From positions 2,519,961 to 2,583,960 of the forward strand of contig OX030964.1 in the NCBI GenBank assembly GCA_943735955.1: DNA of 64,000 bases, written 5' to 3'. The DNA comes from Piscicola geometra. Lineage: Eukaryota > Annelida > Clitellata > Hirudinida > Piscicolidae. Below the pieces are notes generated by a model. The model was given only the letters and a program-made list of their open reading frames with translations. It had not been told where the DNA came from and did not search any database. Positions 60,555 to 64,000 of the stretch are shown here, piece by piece; position 1 is the first letter of the stretch, and each line of letters starts with the position of its first letter. A program made the translations under genes and the position numbers.

Positions 60555-61597
60555 GTGCTTGAACTTAATGAAGTGGTACTTGTAGGCTTGGAATCATTTG
60601 AAATTTCCACACCCTTATTTTTTCTCCACTTATATTGAAATGCAATAAAATCTTCAAATTAAAAAGTGCTCATGGAGCCTTTTAAACAGAAGCGGCGATC
60701 TGCTGTAAACCTTGGAAGGGTTTTACCCAGCATTGAGGATCCTGGGAGGGATCTGGGGTCCAGATCGTCTTCCCCCTATTAAAAAAACATTTTTCAACTT
60801 CTGTTTTGATACGAATATTCAAGTAAGCAAAGAATAGTTTTGTTTTAGACAGCTATCACTATAACTACACCTTTCACAATTTATTAATATATAAATATTC
60901 TGTTTTATGCCATGTTTGACGATTATGCTTGTATGAAAATAAGAGTTTTAGAATGTTTTTAATAAAAAAAGTGGCAGAGGGTTACACATTGAGGACGACC
61001 CCCTCACTCCAAAGATCGCCACAAATGCTTTTAAACGCCTGTAATCTTAAAAATTCATTCTCTGAAAAATAACTATCTGTCTCAATATCTAAAGGTCTCT
61101 CACCTCTGATCGACACCAGCATGGTTCGTGTGAAGTCCATCCTCCATAATTTGAATCATGATCACTTGAACATTCTAGAAATGTAATAATCTGAATAAAT
61201 AAACTAAAAGTTTTTTTAATGAAAAATATTTTAATTGAAAAAATTATGATTTCAATATTTTTGTTTACCTGGAATAAAGGCTCCTTTAAATGAGTAAATT
61301 TTGGTTAAATTATTTAAAAATGCATTATTTGAAAGTAGTAGTTCGTTAAATTAATCAATTTAGTTTAAAGTTTTAATAATAATTTCACAATTTGTTACCA
61401 ATAAAAGTCGATTCTGAAAAATAATTCAATTTTTAAGATCAGTTAAAATGTATTCAAGCAGGAAAACCCAAGATTCATATTCAAAACTTTTGCAATAATT
61501 TAAAAAAAAAGAATTCGTTACGTTTAAAACTCACGAATTTACCTTGCAAAAGGAAAATGATCAAAAGCACGATGAAAAACAAGGCAAAAGACTTCAT
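60555..61597 (-). pseudogene. Paralogue of the cysteine-rich secreted gene, truncated
   Basis: Exon 1 61543-61597 (18-residue signal peptide, KSFALFFIVLLIIFLLQ), micro-exon 61269-61283 (15 nt, as in the 51913 gene) and exon 3 61104-61174 (71 nt, the same length as its partner) are intact, with matching phases. Exon 3 keeps C-x16-C-W-C. The fourth exon begins at 60628 with the same TGG after an AG acceptor, but small deletions remove all its cysteines (WRKNKGVEISNDSKP), and its frame then enters the CTA repeat. Exons 5 and 6 were not found further on. Either the gene is dead or it makes a half-module peptide. The fourth-exon intron carries the transposon at 60688. Confidence 0.7.
60688..61027 (-). 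mobile_element. GGCGATC-ended element with 9-bp target duplication
   Basis: Flanked by CTTTTAAAC at 60679-60687 and 61028-61036, with ends containing GCGGCGATC and GATCGCCAC. The same intron of the paralogue at 52746-52874 has one GCTTTTGAACGACTG and no insert, a paralogous empty site. Nine-base duplications are typical of Mutator-like elements; this assignment is tentative. No coding sequence. Confidence 0.7.
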
Positions 61598-61780
61598 CTT
61601 GAAGTCTCAAGAGAACTAGTGGAATCAGCTGAATTCAGTGACTCTTATAGGCTAAGCCATGGCATGTTCCATCCCACAACCAGTGTGCCGATATTTAAAC
61701 ACACGACAGATAACCACGCGACACATAATCACAGACACTTAATACACGTCAGATAAACACAGAGACAGATAATCACACGA

Positions 61781-62512
61781 CAGATAAACATATGGACAGA
61801 TAAACATATGGACAGATAAACATATGGACAGATAAACATATGGACAGATAAACATATGGACAGATAAACATATGGACAGATAAACATATGGACAGATAAA
61901 CATATGGACAGATAAACATATGGACAGATAAACATATGGACAGATAAACATATGGACAGATAAACATATGGACAGATAAACATATGGACAGATAAACATA
62001 TGGACAGATAAACAAATGGACAGATAAACATATGGACAGATAAACATATGGACAGATAAACATATGGACAGATAAACATATGGACAGATAAACATATGGA
62101 CAGATAAACATATGGACAGATAAACATATGGACAGATAAACATATGGACAGATAAACATATGGACAGATAAACATATGGACAGATAAACATATGGACAGA
62201 TAAACATATGGACAGATAAACATATGGACAGATAAACATATGGACAGATAAACATATGGACAGATAAAACATATGGACAGATAAACATATGGACAGATAA
62301 ACATATGGACAGATAAACATATGGACAGATAAACATATGGACAGATAAACATATGGACAGATAAACATATGGACAGATAAACATATGGACAGATAAACAT
62401 ATGGACAGATAAACATATGGACAGATAAACATATGGACAGATAAACATATGGACAGATAAACATATGGACAGATAAACATATGGACAGATAAACATATGG
62501 ACAGATAAACAT
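61781..62512. repeat. 16-bp minisatellite ACAGATAAACATATGG, about 45 copies
   Basis: Almost perfect array with one 17-bp unit at about 62260 (an extra A) and one T-to-A change at about 62013. Long open minus-strand frames across it (MFICPYVYLSICLSVH type) are a repeat artefact. Degenerate ACACGACAGATAA units flank it at 61700-61780 and 62765-62830. Confidence 0.95.
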
Positions 62513-62516
62513 ATTG

Positions 62517-62755
62517 GGGAGCGGAGATGGCTTAGTTGGTAGACGTCGGACTTGCAACTTAAAGGTTGCCAGTTCGAATCCTTGGAAGCAACCGTGAACT
62601 ATCATATACCTAGTGTATATGATGCGGTGTTTGCGACGTATGCATCGAAAGATGTGTACGTCGTGTGGAGTGGCGCCTTGGCGCATAAGAACCATGGTTC
62701 TCAGAACCATTGTAACATGGCATGCGTCTGTCAGGCTGTGAATAGTATAGAGCAA
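62517..62755 (+). mobile_element. Divergent tRNA-derived SINE subfamily
   Basis: Head with an exact A-box TGGCTTAGTTGG and B-box AGTTCGAATCC, the shared ATATACCTAGTGTATAT palindrome, but a different body (CATCGAAAGATGTGTACGTC and a CATAAGAACCATGGTTCTCA hairpin). It interrupts the minisatellite, whose degenerate units resume after it. Confidence 0.8.
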
Positions 62756-63239
62756 AAAAAAATATGAACAGATTATCACAGCGACAGATTAACACACGAA
62801 TTTTAAACACACGACATATAATCACAACAAAATATAACGTTTAAAACTTGATAAATAATTGTTTTGTAATAGATCATTACAGGTTTTTGTAAAATAGTAT
62901 TTAATTTTGTATTGTTTTATTCCGATTACTTAATGATTATTTAATATATAACAATAAAGTATATCCCGAAAAACAGCTCTTACATTTAAACGAAATAAAG
63001 AAATAAAAAGTCAAATAAAGTAATGGCTTTCCTTTTACTCATTGCGATTACTTTTTATGTTCTGTGAGATTGTTATTATCGTCTGATTATCTTATTATTC
63101 GCGTCTTTGATCCTTATAAAAATTACTATAAACTGAATAAAGTAACGTTTCTGGATAGAATTATATAAAAAATTTAAATTATTTACATGTATTACAATTT
63201 ATGACATAAAAATATATTATTCATTACGATATGGGGACA

Positions 63240-63685
63240 GAACCAGATTCTGCTACTTTTGGTGTTTCCACAAAGTAATATACAGAAATTTTGAGTATGT
63301 TAAAGTGCGTGAGAATAAGAATGGAGAAATTTATTGGCGTTGTAAAATGTATCAGAGTTACAAGTGTAATGCTCATTTGAAGACATTAGGAGATCGACTC
63401 GTCAGCAACAAAGATCAAGAACATACTCATCAAGGCAACATCTCGACATCACTCGCTCGTCTTGCTGTCGGTCAAATGAAGGAAAAGATGGGAGAAACAT
63501 CTGCAACACCGACTGCAGTTGTAGGAATAGTTTCTCGTCAACTGGACAATCATGTTCTGCAGGCGTCACCGAAACGAGCAGCCCTAGCTCGAAGTCTTCA
63601 ACGCCACAGAAAAGCTGCACTGGCAGACAACGACGACGGAGCTGTTTTGACTTCTCCTCCATCTGACACAAATTTCGACGTTTCA
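63240..63685 (+). CDS. FLYWCH zinc-finger protein fragment
   Basis: The frame reads HKVIYRNFEYVKVRENKN then GEIYWRCKMYQSYKCNAHLK and DQEHTHQGN, a FLYWCH-type C2H2 finger (YWRC...KC...HTH) of about 60 residues. A basic region follows (LARLAVGQMKEKMGE, SPKRAALARSLQRHRKAAL) of the kind seen after FLYWCH fingers in Mutator-like transposases and derived host genes. The 5' end is unclear because the frame is open upstream without a good ATG, so this may be an internal exon. The frame is cut at 63686 by a reversed LINE tail. It could be a MULE transposase N-terminus or a host gene; no catalytic domain is in the window. Confidence 0.7.
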
Positions 63686-63850
63686 CAACAATCAATCAAT
63701 CAAATCAATCAAATCAATTTCTATAGCGCTCTTTCCTCAAATTCAAGAGCGCTGGTAAATGAATTTGTTAAACAGATATGTCTTCAGATCCGTACGAAAA
63801 GTAAATAATGATATAGAAGTAGTTAAATAAGGAGGTGATGAGCTTCAAAT
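63686..63850 (-). mobile_element. LINE 3' end fragment in the FLYWCH frame
   Basis: The minus strand encodes RTDLKTYLFNKFIYQRS stop, then AGCGCTCTTGAATTTGAGGA and AAGAGCGCTATAG, ending in (TTGATTGAT)n: a CR1/L2-type C-terminus and hairpin tail. The right boundary is not fixed; nothing else was recognised up to the window end. Confidence 0.75.
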
Positions 63851-64000
63851 AATTGGACATCTTTAAAAAAGGGTCATCTAAGTAAGGTAATAATTGTCTA
63901 ATACGTCAGTTTTCAATAGATAATAGACATAAACAGTCTAGTGTAGAAGATTCGTTCTGACAGTCTGTCCTTCATCTGCAGAGCTCATTTGCCTTGTGAA

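Noticed and set aside
61773..62512. CRISPR array
   Set aside because: The 16-bp units are contiguous with no spacers, in animal DNA; it is a minisatellite.
61729..62779. Repetitive MFICPYVYLSICLSVH membrane-like protein
   Set aside because: Three overlapping frames all stay open because the 16-bp unit has no stop in that direction; the array is a minisatellite.

Overview
The window is invertebrate animal genomic DNA: very AT-rich, with small GT-AG introns, phase-1 extracellular domain exons and a heavy load of retroposons, DNA transposons and long simple repeats. No bacterial-style operon, CRISPR array or rRNA is visible. The domain set (F-type lectin, WSC, EGF-like, receptor tyrosine phosphatase, BTB/POZ, annexin, FLYWCH) suits a lophotrochozoan such as an annelid, mollusc or flatworm. 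That placement is an inference. Nearly all real genes are split into short exons, so exon calls here rest on domain recognition, reading-frame continuity, splice sites and comparison between duplicated copies.

Layout. 1.0-2.8 kb: two exons of an annexin (minus). 2.8-16.0 kb: copy 1 of a receptor-type tyrosine phosphatase (RPTP) gene: three EGF exons, a membrane span, a juxtamembrane exon and decayed D1 and D2 phosphatase exons. It is split by a nest of one LINE broken by a second LINE and by a hAT transposon with a perfect 8-bp target duplication. 16.1-23.7 kb: hAT relics, a 2.2-kb foldback-like inverted repeat, SINEs and a 0.64-kb TAG repeat. 23.9-26.5 kb: two tandem BTB/POZ units. 27.7-35.9 kb: RPTP copy 2, starting with a signal peptide, F-type lectin, WSC and EGF exons, with a LINE in one intron, then phosphatase exons. 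38.5-39.5 kb: a secreted F-type lectin plus PAN/apple gene (minus) with a TATA box. 42.3-43.2 kb: a third phosphatase fragment. 43.6-44.1 kb: a mariner relic. 46.6-48.8 kb: AT-rich minisatellites ending in a truncated LINE. 51.9-54.8 kb: a six-exon gene (minus) for an unrecognised secreted protein with two six-cysteine modules and a 15-nt micro-exon. 60.6-61.6 kb: its decayed paralogue, ending in a 0.9-kb CTA repeat. 61.8-62.5 kb: a 16-bp minisatellite. 63.2-63.7 kb: a FLYWCH domain cut by a LINE tail.

Themes. The RPTP copies keep the phosphatase fold, but the D1 active-site cysteine codon reads glycine in both copies that show it, so they look like pseudophosphatase receptors. Copy 1 also has a stop and a frameshift, and copy 2 lacks several exons. 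The cysteine-rich two-module secreted protein is the best candidate for an undescribed family. A tRNA-derived SINE shares its 3' end with a resident LINE, which suggests how it moved.
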